DNA from: Thuidium tamariscinum
Taxonomy: Eukaryota > Streptophyta > Bryopsida > Hypnales > Thuidiaceae
Length of the DNA stretch: 64,000 nt
Reading direction: 5' to 3'
Assembly (NCBI GenBank): GCA_947034885.2
Contig: OX344752.2
Location: 12,648,001-12,712,000, forward strand
The stretch's first letter is position 1; the number at the start of each line of letters is the position of its first letter. Made by a program: the position numbers and the translations under genes. Positions 11,829-23,030 of the stretch are shown here, piece after piece. Under the pieces are notes generated by a model that was not told the origin of the DNA, did not search any database, and was given only the letters and a program-made list of their open reading frames with translations.

Positions 11829-13649
11829 CCTGAAAAAACATCGAATGTTGGCATTGACCTAGGTTTTGTCATATTTTCTAGACCTCTATGGAAATAGTTA
11901 GAAAATTTTGAAGTTGAAATGTAGAAATTTATTGAATGCACACACCTCCTAAAATGTATATTGTTGGTACATTGAAGAAGGCAAAATATACATGTTAGAG
12001 GTCACTTCTAGATTAGGCTACCATACTAAACCTTACAAATACTACAAATTCTTCAAGCCAAAATTTAGATGAATGATGATCATTGATGATATGCCTTGTG
12101 AAGAAGTTAGTAATATCCCAATATATGTAAGCTTCCTTAATATCACATCCTTTGTTCTCATTCATAATATTTTTAATTAGTCTAAACCATTTCTCGTTGT
12201 ATGAGAGATAATACCTCCATAGATGCTTTGAAGGGAATTCAATTAAAATGTTGAAAGGATCATTGGTTGGTTTGGAAGTTGACATGTCTAATTTCTAGGG
12301 GAACAAAAGGGACCCTCCAATGTTAGTTAGCAATAGGGGTAGTCACACCTTTTCCACTGTGCAAAAATTCTCCAAAGAATGAAAATAAAGAGGAATAATG
12401 GGAAGCATGGATTCATGAAAAAGGTGTGACACTCCTCAAAAGTGAAAACTAGAGAATATAGGTTACAAACAACAAAAATCAACCAAAAGCTATGGAGCCA
12501 CGTAATGGAAAGAACCAATGAGCAAGAAAGAGGAGGCAAACATAGTACAAAGAACCAACGAAGAAAAGGGCATTAAAAGTGGTGTAGAATATATTTGTTC
12601 AAAGAACGCTTCACAACATCCATTATTCACTTTTGGTGAATGTTGTGAAGATTTCTTCAAACAAGTATATTTTGTTCCACAAAGCCTGCAGAAAGCCAAT
12701 TTGTGAGGTCCACAACCCCATTCTTCCAAGAATTCTAAAGTCATGAAGGTGTGACTACCGTTAATTTTATGGTTCACAAACAAAAAAAACTTATCTAATA
12801 CCAATACCTACTTCAAAAATCACAATGTACACACTCTCATTGTTACACCAATACTTTGTAATCAAAACATGATCTATCCAAATGTGATAATAGGAATGTT
12901 GACAAGGTGCGATGGAATTGATGAGTGTATTTCATAAAACCCACTTAGAGTGCATATGATCAACTAGCATAGACCTATTGCAATGTAACATTGATTGAAC
13001 TTAGGAGAAAATGGATTGGATGAAATATATTTTGGATGAAAACATGACCATTTTTGTGACATTGGGTCGTGACCATCTCAACTTAATATAATGCACTTAA
13101 TATAATACATGTGAAATTGAGAAACTGTTACTCTAGTATTTAGTTGCAAGGACAATTCTACACCACCTTCTTCTATTGCAACCCCATTCACCTGTTTAGT
13201 GCGATTTTTACATACTAAACAAACATTTATAAAAATGGTGCAAAGTTTCACTTAATCAGCCAGTGCAGTAACGTTAAAGGGGCATGAATTTGCTGTACTG
13301 TACAGTGGTTAAATTTTCACCCCAACTTTCAGCATCCACCAAAGTATGCAAACACAGTACATTGATCTTTATTTCTGTTAAAGATAAGGTTAAATTATTG
13401 CCCCACAGAAATAGAGCGCACAAAACTCCGCAAGAATTCAAAACATCCAACACACCAAAAGCATGACTTTGTGGAGGTCACCTTAAAGAGAATTCAAAAA
13501 CTAGTAATGGCATTACTAATAACAATGCAAAGGAAACCACCGTGTGCCCGCATATGAGACTGTAATTTATTGAGTCATACAAGGGTGCTAATAGGCGACC
13601 AAGCAAAAGACAAAACCTCCTCTTCATGCCATCGAGAGCCGTTTGGCTA
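11829..13649. other. AT-rich DNA with a diverged repeat shared with 23.8-24.0 kb
   Basis: The segment ~12.58-12.76 kb (CATTATTCAC.., CCACAACC.., GAAGGTGTGA) aligns loosely with ~23.84-24.01 kb; both may derive from one retroelement. The 90-codon minus-strand frame at 12013-12285 and the 104-codon one at 12490-12804 match nothing I know. From ~13.2 kb the sequence becomes less repetitive as it approaches the gene. Confidence 0.35.
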
Positions 13650-14174
13650 CATAGTGATGTACAGTACTTTCAAAAGAGAAAGAAAGGCGAATTAATCCGT
13701 ACAATACATTTCAATTCATTGCAGAGAAATTCCATCTCCAAGAATCATAGAACTCACAACAGCATAATCTCCTCTCTCATCTTCTGAAAAGAGTACAGTA
13801 ACGGAATTTGCGATATTCCATCAGCAACAATTGCACTGGTACGAAGAAGGGTACTACTCTATTGATTGGTTTGGAATATTATACAAGTATGTGAACTGGA
13901 GAAAGCGGTGTCACCAAAGCCCAACAAATTGCCGCTTCAGCTAAATCCACTTTTCCCCTGCCGCAAGCATTGATGGGCCGTAAGAATAAGCCACAGTCCT
14001 CATAAAATCCTACCTTGCCTCTACTAAAACAGGAAGAACAAGGTTAATACTGAGTTCGTTGTGTATATACACTCTCGCCCAGCCCCCGATCTATGGGCCG
14101 GGTGGTGGACCGTCTCCCGTGTGGAACATCACCGAATCACCGAATTGCACAAACAGAAACCGTCACCCCGCTTC
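13650..14174 (-). other. Probable 3' UTR of the glutaredoxin-domain gene
   Basis: Lies directly downstream (leftwards) of the stop codon and has intermediate composition, unlike the repeat DNA beyond it. On the minus strand there are AT-rich motifs that could guide polyadenylation (TGTATAATATTCC near 13.88 kb; AATGAATTGAAATGTATTGTA near 13.70 kb). The end point is a guess from composition. Confidence 0.35.
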
Positions 14175-16040
14175 TTAGAAGCACACAGGGCACCGACTCA
14201 ATCCATTTTCGTTGCAATCTGGGCACTGCGTCACCACATTCGCCTCCGTGATGACCTTGCAGCTGCCGCTACACTGCAGGCACGGCACAAAACGCACCCC
14301 ACCACAGCCATCACAGGGCTTTCGGAAGTGCACCACCGGAAGATCTTTCAGCAAATCCCTCAATTTGCCATCCTCATGGAGACGACGCACTTCATCCGAA
14401 CCGCCAATGTAGCGTCCTTTGATGAACACACGCGGGACAATCACAGGTCCACCCACCAGCTCCTTGAGCTCGTTCCGAAAGTCTTGGTGCATGGAGACGT
14501 CGCGCTCGTCTACCCACACGGGGAAACTCTGTAGAATCATGCGCACGCTGTGGCAATCCTCGAACGTTTTGCGGATGCCGCGCAAGCTTGTGAGGTAGAG
14601 GACGACGCGGTCGTCACCACCTGGTGGACACCTCTCTTCGTATTTCATTAGAGGATTCAGCATTGCCTTGAAACGAGGCATGGTGTCCATGGGCGCCACC
14701 TTTGCGAATGACATCCTGCGCGGGCCGTAAGTTCCTGAATGTGAATCCTCCCGAATGGCGTCACAGATATGGCTGGACTGAGCCCACTGAATGGGGCTGT
14801 CGTCACCAGCCGTGCTGCCAGATGTGGAAGCCTCCCGAATGGCGTCGCAGATATGGCTGGACTGAGCCCACTGAATGGGGCTGTCGTCATCAGCCGTGCT
14901 GCCAGATGTGGAAGCCTCCCCGTCAATGTGACACCAATCGTCGTCCGAGGAGACTCGCTCCTCAGAAACCAAGTCTTGGAACGTCGCCAAGATGTCCGGG
15001 TCGAACAAGTTGCTGTCTGAGATGCCCTCGTCAATGGAGCCGTGTCGGGGAAACACGGGCGGGACGTAAGACTCTTGCACTGGGAAGCCCATCACTTGCC
15101 CACTCGGGAGGAGCCCCACGTTACTACTCAGTGGACCACTGAAGCGCTGTGCGAGTTCGGGTGGCATACTGAGGGGCCCGCTGTAATCCACGCGGGTGAA
15201 GTCCATTGGGAAGCCATTGCTGCTGAGCGGGCCACTGTAGCGCTGAGAAAAGTCCATGCTGCCGCGACTGGAGAAATCCATGCTGCCGCGGTTGGAGTGG
15301 AAGCCGTTCTGGGACGAAATTTGCGTGACAGAGGACGTAGAGTCCAAGTCGGGGACAATAATCCCAGCTTGCTTCGCAGTGCGGAGACCGTCTACTGCGG
15401 ACAACGAGCGCGACCGAGAAATCGACTTCGCCGGCGCCGCGTCAGGTAGTTTTCGCAGAGACTCACGTTCTTGGGAAGTGTTCACCGTGGTGGTCGCGAG
15501 TAAGGGGGAGATATGAGGCGCTGCTTGGTCGTCTAACCCCTCCATCAGCTCCCATGTGTTGATCGTCTCAGTTTCCCCACTCGAAGTAGGGGTGGGCAAG
15601 GGCGCTTCCTCGGGGATTTTAGGGTTCAGGGGAAACTTGGCCTCAATTTGGTCCTTCCGGATCTGCTCCAGCTTGAAGCGCGAGGAGCCCTGCATCGCCA
15701 TGTCGGTCCATGTCTTGGGCGGGACCTTCCCGACGGGCATAGACTCGCATTTCTTCATCTTGGAGTAGGCGGGTAAAGCTAAGGTTTCCTTCTCGTCCTG
15801 CTTTCCGCCAATTACAGAAACTAAATGCTCGTTCACATTGTCCGACTCCAGAAGCTTCATAAGCCCGTACGTGCTCGACGTGAGCGCCACCACGTGGTAG
15901 TCGTAGTGGAGGTCGCGGGGCTTGGTGGATCGCAAATGCGTGAAGGAGGAACTCTTGCCGAGCCGACGCATGCTTCCAAGGCGACCCTTGTCGCGACCCT
16001 CGGAGAACATCGAGCCATCCCTCGACGCTGTGCACCCCAT
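14175..16040 (-). CDS. Plant glutaredoxin-domain protein with C-terminal CxxC repeats
   Basis: A 621-residue single-exon protein, complete from ATG (16038-16040) to stop. The N-terminus MGC is a classic myristoylation/palmitoylation signal, suggesting membrane anchoring. Residues ~1-470 are low-complexity and Ser-rich. Near 251-306 the peptides RGSMDFS (twice) and SGPLS (three times) recur. Residues 375-402 and 403-430 are a near-perfect 28-residue tandem duplication. The glutaredoxin fold spans about 477-570, starting RVVLYLTSLRGIRKTFEDC and including VDERDVSMH and the cis-Pro motif VPRVFIKGRYIGG. The CPYC-type active site is absent; TSLRGIRKTFEDC stands in its place, as in the Arabidopsis At5g39865-type proteins. 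Residues 576-620 hold four CxxC pairs (CDGC, CLQC, CPDC, CPVC), probably binding zinc. Family members are poorly characterised; a classical thiol-disulfide role is unlikely. MGC and the flush N-terminus fix the start. No neighbouring gene shares its function. Confidence 0.93.
   Translation of the reverse strand: MGCTASRDGSMFSEGRDKGRLGSMRRLGKSSSFTHLRSTKPRDLHYDYHVVALTSSTYGLMKLLESDNVNEHLVSVIGGKQDEKETLALPAYSKMKKCESMPVGKVPPKTWTDMAMQGSSRFKLEQIRKDQIEAKFPLNPKIPEEAPLPTPTSSGETETINTWELMEGLDDQAAPHISPLLATTTVNTSQERESLRKLPDAAPAKSISRSRSLSAVDGLRTAKQAGIIVPDLDSTSSVTQISSQNGFHSNRGSMDFSSRGSMDFSQRYSGPLSSNGFPMDFTRVDYSGPLSMPPELAQRFSGPLSSNVGLLPSGQVMGFPVQESYVPPVFPRHGSIDEGISDSNLFDPDILATFQDLVSEERVSSDDDWCHIDGEASTSGSTADDDSPIQWAQSSHICDAIREASTSGSTAGDDSPIQWAQSSHICDAIREDSHSGTYGPRRMSFAKVAPMDTMPRFKAMLNPLMKYEERCPPGGDDRVVLYLTSLRGIRKTFEDCHSVRMILQSFPVWVDERDVSMHQDFRNELKELVGGPVIVPRVFIKGRYIGGSDEVRRLHEDGKLRDLLKDLPVVHFRKPCDGCGGVRFVPCLQCSGSCKVITEANVVTQCPDCNENGLSRCPVCF
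14751..14918 (-). repeat. 84-bp in-frame tandem duplication inside the CDS
   Basis: Two 84-bp copies (14835-14918 and 14751-14834) encode residues 375-402 and 403-430, each starting EASTSGSTA and ending SSHICDAIR. They differ at only a few bases (for example GTCATCAGCC against GTCACCAGCC, giving one Asp/Gly change), so the duplication is young. The frame is preserved. It lies in the disordered linker ahead of the glutaredoxin domain. Confidence 0.95.
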
Positions 16041-17700
16041 TGTGCGATCAAAACCTGCTGCCTGGAAACTACAATTCTAAAGGAAACGATGTAGGTGGGA
16101 ATGTCGTCTCCGACACATGAAAAACTAAAGATGAACGCGTGTGACTTAACCAAAGATATGAGAGTGGAGCCCGCCACGTTTCTTCACGCGCTTCGGGCCA
16201 GAAATGATTCATGGGTGTCACCTTGGAGCAGAAATGGTTGCGTACTGAAAAAACACAAACCAAAAGGCACTCACAGTTAGCCTCGGATCCGCTTACGAAA
16301 AACCTAATATGAAACTCCAATTTCCTGCCTACGCTAAAACCAAATAGGACAGACAGCCTAGCGTGAAGAACACACTGCCCAGGTTCAGGATCCACATAAA
16401 GAGACTAAACTTGCGCTGTCAACTATCAAGCCTTAACCCTGGTTTGGCAGAGCACACTCGGAAGATCTGTATAAAGATGACTAGATAACCCTTCACCTCC
16501 AGGACCGCAATGGGTATCACGACCTTCAACTGACCACGGACACTACACCCGGACACTACCCCGAAAATTTCAAATATCCCAGGAAGCACTCACGACTGAA
16601 AGGAGAAGGGATTTAAATCTAACACGGCTGTAAGGCTCAACGCTGGAAGCAGACGTGATTCAAATCAAAGCGCGTACCCCGCACGCAAAAAGACACATCT
16701 TCCTCTTAAAAGGCGCTGTAAGCGTAGAAAAGGTCATACCCAAAGGGTGCCAGACCCGAAAGAAGGGGAACTTCGGCAAAACAAACTTCGGGACGGCAAA
16801 CTACGAGAACGACCAAATCCTCAACCCGCAAAACTCCAACCGCACACATTCAAACACGCAAATTTTCAAAATCCGCGATGCTCAAGCAGGTCAACGGCCA
16901 CTAAAAAACACCCCGCTGACACACTTGTGTCAGAGATCAGAGGATTCAAAACCACTCCAGTTTCACAATTGGCTCACCCCCTTCAATGCACGCAAGAAGG
17001 AGGCGAACAAAGAGAAAACTCCGGAAAACGTCCTGCAACCAAGAGATCCAAGTCCACACGATCCACAAACCTGGAAATCACTCTCTCGCGCCTCTTCCTT
17101 CACGACCATCACCTCCCTTCTTGGTCCTTTGCTTCGAACATCATACTGGAAGCACCCCCTGACACTGACACAGGTCAACCAACATAATAAACGCACGCAC
17201 CCAACACTACCATCACCACGACACCACCCGTACCGCCACCCACCACTTCGTCTCTCACCGTCACCCTGGCTTAGACTCCCACGCAGTCGTAATCCCCTCC
17301 TCCAAATGTCCAACAACAAACAATCCAGAACGCCAGAAGAGATTCCCGACGAAATCAGATCCAAAACAGCCCAGCAGCGGAGAAGACTAAGAAGACCGGC
17401 CACGGAACAAACAAAATGTTCACCCACCGATTCGCCTGAATTCGCAGGAGGAATGCGTGTGGAGCCAGGGAGGACGGAGAAAAATGACTACTGACTGCCT
17501 AATGACTAGGTGGCGAGATTGAGGGAGACTTGAGATTGGGAGATTGGCTGAGAGAATCCAGCGAGGAGGGGCGCTGGGGCCCCAAACGCGACGAGAGCGA
17601 GGAGGAAGAGAACGTCCCGCGGGCCCGCGGCGACTGACGACAGAACACACGGTTTCGGCGGCGGCTTAGCGCGGCAGCACATGGCGCGTGTGGAGCGCTT
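16041..17700 (-). promoter_or_regulatory. GC/CpG-rich 5' leader and promoter region
   Basis: Composition jumps to GC-rich here and is densest in CpG at ~17.57-17.70 kb, then collapses into AT-rich DNA after ~17.7 kb, as expected for an unmethylated plant 5' end. On the minus strand the transcript side has pyrimidine-rich stretches (CTCGCTCTCGTC, TTCTTCCTCC) typical of plant leaders. An intron in the 5' UTR is plausible: a GGTGAG-type donor lies near 17.26 kb, and pyrimidine-rich acceptors (TTTCCTTTAG, TTTCCAGGCAGCAG) lie just before the ATG. There is no clear TATA box. Several ATG-started frames in the leader could act as uORFs (for example 17420-17650, 76 codons). Long open frames on both strands here reflect GC richness, not genes. 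Confidence 0.5.
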
Positions 17701-18742
17701 TCATTTCCCCCTTCCTTCCCCTCCCCAGTCCCCTCCGCATCCTACATTGACTATTCATTGTAGAAACAAAGAATGCACCTATTGGTCTAATAATCAATCA
17801 GAGCATTTTGTGTACATCTTGGTCATGATCCGGGTGGATTGGCTCCCTTGCTCGGCCTTACCATGTTTTACCAGAGGTGCAATCAAAACAAAAAGCCCCC
17901 TAGTTTGGGCCATGATCACCCCTACTTTCTTCACCCCCTAGCTATTTTGGGGTTTCTAATTGCAAATATGAATTCAAAATTTGAAAAAATAAATTGTGTG
18001 AAAAATAAAAAATTACAACATTTTACCCAAGTGGCCGAGCAAGTGGTTAGTTCTCCTTGCCCCTTGGTCATGGGGTCATGTTCATTCACGGTTAAAGTCA
18101 AAAACACAATCATGAGTTGCTATGAAACCAAAAGGAAAAACAATCCTTTTGTTCAAAACATGATTTTAACGCCTCTAGTAAAGAAGACGAACCCAATGTA
18201 ATAACATCTTTCATAGACCTTTAAATTTTGGCCATCCAAACTATTGAAAGATGACCCTCTAAACTAATAAGCATTTGAGGCACGCACAAGAACCATTGTG
18301 GTGTAGTTCAAGGTTGTAACACCTCATTTCATAAAAGGAAGATCAACAAAATTAAGGCACAACAACAGATTTTATAGTGTAAGAAAATCAAGATGCAATC
18401 ATGACAACGTTTTGCTTTGTCTTTTCTTTTTTAATGGCTTGGCAAAGAAAGCCTACATATCACAACAATCATCAAAATTTAACAAACCCACAAAAATAAC
18501 ATACATGTTAGCAAATTAAAATTTATAGTCTTGTCTATGTGGTAGTTTTGTCTACGTGATAGCTATGCCATTGTGATGATTTTTGCCTATGTGGCAATTT
18601 ATGCATTTGAGTTTTGGATATTAAAAAATTTGACTAAATCTTCAAAGACAATCAACATATTTGTATTGATTATTTTTCTGATTGAAGAAGTCCTAACCAA
18701 TATATACAATCAATCTCTCTCCCTAAATTCATTTTCATTATC
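17701..18742. other. AT-rich repeats with a tRNA-like segment
   Basis: At 17.94-17.99 kb is a dispersed phrase (GGGGTTTCTAATTGCAAATATGAATTC) found also near 25.9, 26.5 and 47.6 kb. At ~18030-18050 GTGGCCGAGCAAGTGGTTAG resembles the A box of a Ser/Leu tRNA, so an old tRNA-derived SINE is possible, but no good B box follows. No gene seen. Confidence 0.35.
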
Positions 18743-19589
18743 TTAACCCCTAAAAGCCCAAGGGGTTAGGACAAAACACAAATGTGCTATAAAATATAAG
18801 AATTACAACTTTTTTGAAGTTAGTATCAAAGAAGATAATGTAAAGCACAACAAGTAGAAAGTATCCATACAGTCAAAGTAAAAAAAAAAGTTTTTAGATT
18901 ATTTTTAAATGAATTTTGAAGATATAACTTCAAAAATTCACCAAAAATACAATTTCTATTTTTAGGATTTGAAATTTTTTTTGATTGGTCAAAATTGTGT
19001 TTTTTTATTGATTTATAGAAAAATGCAAAAATATTCAACCTCTAAAAGCCCAAGGGATTAAGACAAAATACAAATGTGTTATAAAATATAAGCTTTACAA
19101 CTTTTTTGAAGTTAGCATCAAAGAAGATAATGTAAAGCACAAAAATTAGAAAGTATACATATGATCAAAATTTAAAAAATATTTATAGATTCTCTTCAAA
19201 TGAATTTTGAAGATATAACTTCAAAAATTCACCAAAAATACAATTTCTATTTTTATGATTTGAATTTTTTTTGATTGGTCAAAATTATGGTTTTTATTGA
19301 ATTGTAAAAAAATAAAAAGTATTTACTAATGAGAGCATCAGTAATTCCCCCAAATAGTAAGTTTTTCAACACTAAGCAATTTTAGACACTTTGTACTATT
19401 TCTCCTTTTTTTTGCTATAACTTTTTTTTGACTGTACTAATCTTAGTTTTGAATATCAATGTTGAAAGAAAACCCAAATTTTTCAAAACTGAAAAAAAAA
19501 AATTTGAAAAAAGTTTTTTTTTTGCTCGAAAATTCTGCCCGAAGTCAGGCAGCGACCAGAAAATGGTCGCTTGAGCGCTTAGGGGTTAA
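18743..19589. mobile_element. Family C (TTAA-type) MITE with internal duplication, C4
   Basis: Flanked by TTAA at 18743-18746 and 19586-19589, with ends CCCCTAAAAGCCCAAGG and GCTTAGGGG. Inside, a ~292-bp unit is repeated head-to-tail: TAAAAGCCCAAGG at 18751 recurs at 19043 and the matching text continues for ~290 bases (for example TATCAAAGAAGATAATGTAAAGCAC). The second unit starts with a degenerate copy of the element's own left end. Confidence 0.7.
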
Positions 19590-20676
19590 AGGAAGGTAGT
19601 GAGACCTTATTGAGCTTGTTGCAAGAGAAAAAAATTACCACCAGAAAAAATGATCAAATGTATTCTATACTATCAATGATTAAGTTTTTAAAATTTTGAA
19701 TTTGTGTATTTTGAAATCAAATAATCATGGACTTAGATTGCCTACTAGGGAAGCTCTATGAGAAGCTCATTGTTCCAATGCAACTCCATCTTCAATTGCC
19801 ATACTTTGTCTAATCATATTTCCTTAGAACCCATAAAATTTATAAGACCATTGCACTAATATGGTCTAAAGGCTATTTATCACAAGGACATACTATTTAA
19901 CACTAGTTGAAGTTGTCCCTTTGTAACATTTTCATGGTATGTAATAATTGCATTGTTAAATTGAGCATCTTAATTCTTATACTAGCTAATTATCCACCTA
20001 TAATAAATAACCATTTTGGTCTAACAACTTCACAGGAAAAAATACAAGATGTTCTATGGAAATTTCCAACATTTGTATTAATTATGTGCATTCAAAATTT
20101 TATGAGTTGAAATAATAAAGAATTTAAACATGGTACTAATAACACTTTCTCTAAATGGAAATTTTTGAAGCATAAAATGTTTCAAGTTCAATTTATTGCT
20201 TCAAAATACTCTTTAGTTTCCATTGTTCTTTTATGAAATTTTATATCAATCTTGAGTCATGTTCATGTCATAAGCCAAAAATGAGGTCTTAGAGCACTCA
20301 GATCGATGCCAAAGGACCCATTAGTGCATTCATTCATTCAAGGGCATGTTTTAGATGTTAGAAATTTTAAAAAAACTAAATAATATAGAATCTTAAACCT
20401 ACTCCTATGGCACTTGTATATATCTCCAACATTGCTACTTTAGCATATAAATAAATAAAATGTAAAGCTAAAGGATTTTCAGTAGACTAGGGTTTGAAGA
20501 TTCACCTTTGACAATGGATTATGATAGTTAATATATTAGACTTGATCCAATCTCATATATATTAAAGAAATACCTTTACCACTAGTACATCTCACAAAGA
20601 CAAAAATAAGATGAATCCAATTATCTTCTTTTAAATTGAATCTTAAGAATGCTAAAGTCATTATTTCTACAACAAT
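19590..20676. other. AT-rich sequence, nothing recognised
   Basis: No inverted ends, tandem repeats or plausible coding frames stand out. The 67-codon frame at 19907-20110 looks incidental. Confidence 0.35.
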
Positions 20677-21023
20677 CACTAGAAGAAAACTACACTATTT
20701 ATGCCCAAAACTGCGTTAAACTTGCCAAACCTGTGTTTTACTTAACAAAGACTGCGTTGGGACTACGTTGCGTTCAACGTAACGTGTGGAGTGGATTGTG
20801 TTGAGTTCTCCCTTCATAATGCAAAATTTTGCGTTTCAACGTGTCAACACAAAATTGAACAAGGAAAATGCAAAATGCAACAAGGAAAATGCAGATTTTG
20901 TGTTAGAATGAAAAATTCCGCACGACAAAGCAAGACTTCAACAAATCCACTCCACGTGTTACGTTGAATGCAACACAGTTTCAACACAACTTTTGTCAAA
21001 TACAACGTAGTTTTCTTCTAGTG
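20677..21023. mobile_element. CACTA-type MITE (B3)
   Basis: A 347-bp element begins CACTAGAAGAAAACTACACT and ends AGTTTTCTTCTAGTG, with AAT duplicated on each side (20674-20676, 21021 onward after GTG). The CACTA end and 3-bp duplication are diagnostic of the CACTA (EnSpm) superfamily. The interior carries partly mirrored sequence (CACGTGTTACGTTGAATGCAAC against CGTTCAACGTAACGTGTGGAG) and no coding frame. Confidence 0.85.
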
Positions 21024-21653
21024 AATATTAGTAGCAAAAAGGTGCAACACTACCACATCTACGATGCCAAGTCTACACACATGTATAAAAATTTATTGTT
21101 TTCTTCATTTCAATCACAAACTTTCAAACAATAATGCATGTAAATGAAACAATTTGTTTCTTCAAGACTATAACATTTTTATGAACTATAGAGAATGTCC
21201 AATTTATATTGAATAAAAATAGATATTCTTCAATCGTTTTTGCTAGCTATATGAAGGTGGCACACACTTATTCAAGAAATTGATTATATGCTTCCACTTT
21301 ATTATCTTTTTTTCTTATTTTTCCTCTCCTATAAGTTAATAAATATCTTGATCCTAAATGACCTTGAAAAGGATTCAAGTTCTTTATCTTTATCTAATGC
21401 CGACTTCTCATATTAGACTCCCAATGATGCCAAAAGCATCATGCCCCCATGTGCCAAATGAATGCACTAATGCACTAATGGGGCATTGGATCACTTTAGA
21501 CTATCAATGATCCAAAGTCTAAATCACTTGGCAAATCCTTGAATGACATGATCCCATTGGAAAAAAAACATTCAAACTATACTTCCTTTACTTGCATTTT
21601 ACTTCTTTTGACTGTTTTGATGAACAAAAATTGTAAGAATATTTATTAAATTT
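21024..21653. other. AT-rich sequence, nothing recognised
   Basis: Contains a local direct repeat (GAATGCACTAATGCACTAATG near 21.46 kb). No gene or element end seen. Confidence 0.3.
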
Positions 21654-22198
21654 TTAACCCCTAAAGGATCAAGTTGCGATTTGGGGCAATATAGCGATTT
21701 TGGGTAGCTTTCTTTGAATGGAATTTTTATATTTTTTCTTTGAAATTTTCACACAACATGTGCCCAAGGAGTAGCTTTAAGGCACAACAATTTTCATAAC
21801 TTTTGACTATATAGTCAAAAAGTTATTGCATGATATGTGATTTTCTTTGATCTTTGGGCAGGCTAGGTGCCGGCTCAAAAACTTTTTTTAAAATCACTTT
21901 CTGAACAAATGAAAAATCGAAACTGATCCTTTAGAATTATATGTATGTGATAAACTTTGAATCATTCAATTTTGATTAATGAGATGAAAGTTATGAGGAA
22001 TCTTAGTTTGTGGGTAGGTATGGAATCTCTAAGAATCATAACTACCCACAAATTAAGACTCCTCATAATTTTCACCTCATTCATCAAAAAAAAATTAAAT
22101 GATGTTTTTGAAGTAAAAATATAAAAACTTCATTTGTAATGAATTGCCCAAAATTGCTATGTTGCCAAAAAAACACAACTTGATTTTTTAGGGGTTAA
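21654..22198. mobile_element. Family C (TTAA-type) foldback MITE, C5
   Basis: Flanked by TTAA at 21654-21657 and 22195-22198. Ends are CCCCTAAAGGATCAAG and TTTTTTAGGGG. The whole element is a rough palindrome; near the middle GAGGAATCTTAGTTTGTGGGTA is mirrored by TACCCACAAATTAAGACTCCTC. Its right-hand text (AAAATTGCTATGTTGC) is shared with C2. Confidence 0.75.
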
Positions 22199-23030
22199 AT
22201 CCTTTCCCCCGTTATTGCCCTCGCTCTGTCAATTGAATGTTTGCTAGGCCGCCTGCCACTGGTTGGTGGCTCTGTATTTTATTTTCTGCGATGAAATTCC
22301 TTTTCATTTTTGCCAAAAATAAATAAATAAAAATTTGGTGAATGTTTTCACTGAGCCATGTACAACCATGGAATCCAGCTCAAAATCACAAGAGACCGTC
22401 AACTCCAATCATGCCTCACTTGGCGTAAACGTTTCCAATGCATGCCATGAGGTTTGTGTTTTTGCAAGCCAGGGTCCATGTTCCTAATGTGATCAGGTGA
22501 GATTGATGTGATATTCTCTCCCCTAAATTAATGTCCTCACGAACCAGGGTTTTTTTTAGTCTTGTGAGGCCTAATTTCCTAAAAAGAAGTCATCAACTTC
22601 AAGCCTATAGAAAAAAAAAAGGAAAATGTGTTAAAAAATGCCAAATAGCAATAATGCCCTTCTACACCGTTGCCACAATGTTTCAAAGTGTTCATTTCAT
22701 CTATTGTGCAAAGTTAGCACATATAAAAATTACATACAAAAATTACATATTCAAAATTACATACTCAAATATGACTTTTTTCAATTCAAGTCCTCCCAAT
22801 TAAGGAGCCACACAACTTAAAACATTCTCAAAAAGAAGGCCACATAACCATTTTGAGGTGAGAAACCCAAAAGGGTGAGATTTTAATAAATAAATGCCCA
22901 AAGGTAGGAAGACACCCAAAGGCGGATCCATGTCCCACGGCAGGAAAATGCCCAGAGGGCTTAAGAGAGGAAAGTACCAGGCAGCACCAGGCAAGCACCT
23001 ATAGGGATGGAAAGAGCGAAAGCCTTAGAG
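22199..23030. other. Non-LTR retroelement tail and unassigned sequence
   Basis: Around 22.28-22.34 kb GATGAAATTCCTTTTCATTTTTGCC is followed by an AAATAAATAAATAAAA run, a 3' tail of a LINE or SINE on the plus strand, related to the one at ~10.95 kb. The remainder has moderate composition and no recognised gene. Confidence 0.45.

Noticed and set aside
12490-12804. Zinc-finger-like LINE reverse transcriptase tail (Cys/His pairs in a 104-codon minus frame)
   Set aside because: The Cys/His spacing does not fit zf-RVT and no reverse transcriptase motif lies upstream; only a diverged repeat relationship to 23.8 kb can be supported.
14061-15449. Several 66-157-codon frames on the plus strand opposite the glutaredoxin-domain gene
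   Set aside because: They are mirror frames of GC-rich coding DNA. The minus-strand product has recognisable domains and a sensible start.
16655-17494. 279-codon plus-strand frame and 154-codon minus-strand frame in the leader
   Set aside because: Low-complexity, basic or Pro-rich translations without domain features; GC richness alone keeps the frames open.
18025-18110. Ser/Leu tRNA-like GTGGCCGAGCAAGTGG
   Set aside because: A-box resemblance only; no B box with the right spacing and no cloverleaf. At most an old SINE.
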